A DNA stretch of 64,000 bases from Yponomeuta sedellus (taxonomy: Eukaryota > Arthropoda > Insecta > Lepidoptera > Yponomeutidae): assembly GCA_934045075.1 (NCBI GenBank), contig OW203722.1, positions 16,294,986 through 16,358,985 on the forward strand. Reading direction: 5' to 3'. Below the pieces are notes generated by a model. The model ran no database searches and was not told the origin of the DNA. It saw nothing but the letters and a program-made list of their open reading frames with translations. Position 1 is the stretch's first letter. Each line of letters starts with the position of its first letter. Both the position numbers and the translations under genes were made by a program. Shown here one piece after another: positions 63,931 through 64,000 of this stretch.

Positions 63931-64000
63931 GGTTGGTTGGGTTAAATTGATATTATTCGCATCACATATTCTCCAAAAAGAGCCGGAGCGTGTTACGTTT

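Overview
This is a repeat-dense nuclear segment from an insect, almost certainly a moth or butterfly. The evidence is the mix of mobile elements (tRNA-headed SINEs with lepidopteran-type bodies, LINE tails ending in TATG, GATA, GAA or GATGAT repeats, mariner, Helitron, Harbinger-like and MITE families), the AT-rich background, short exons split by GT-AG introns, and a LIM-only exon that reads like insect Beadex. No bacterial, organellar or rRNA genes were seen.

Two host genes can be supported. On the + strand, four exons between 36600 and 40169 encode a secreted trypsin-fold protein whose catalytic Ser motif reads GNAGGPL and whose His is also missing. It continues into a long Thr/Ser-rich mucin-like stretch and ends in a hydrophobic tail typical of a GPI-anchor signal. 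Its first exon was not found. On the - strand, two exons (58487-58637 and 57834-57974) encode the end of the second LIM domain and the C terminus of a LIM-only protein of the Beadex/LMO family. Its upstream exons lie beyond 64000, so the last 6 kb of the window is intron of this gene.

The rest is mobile-element debris with some unique tracts. From 1 to about 36 kb there are LINE-A fragments, a mariner copy (6716-8646) with two younger insertions, two copies of a long-inverted-repeat MITE, long TATG/CATA arrays, a ~360-bp dispersed element (called LepB here), and several palindromic insertions. From 45 to 50 kb lie a broken LINE reverse transcriptase and a Helitron that kept its helicase but lost its nuclease. 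A Harbinger-like element with a MADF relic sits at 52053-52686.

The most unusual structure is a tRNA-like element (called tSINE here) found in nine separate insertions, eight of them flanked by perfect 10-13 bp target duplications and one by an imperfect 11-bp duplication. Its unit is about 303-309 bp with a tRNA-like module close to the 3' end. Several insertions carry two to four units in tandem, and many have an inverted left part. One landed 13 bp inside an intron of the protease-like gene, duplicating part of the splice donor region, and was later hit by a hAT-like MITE with an 8-bp duplication. Family names such as LINE-A, LINE-B, LINE-C, LepB and tSINE are working labels for this window only.
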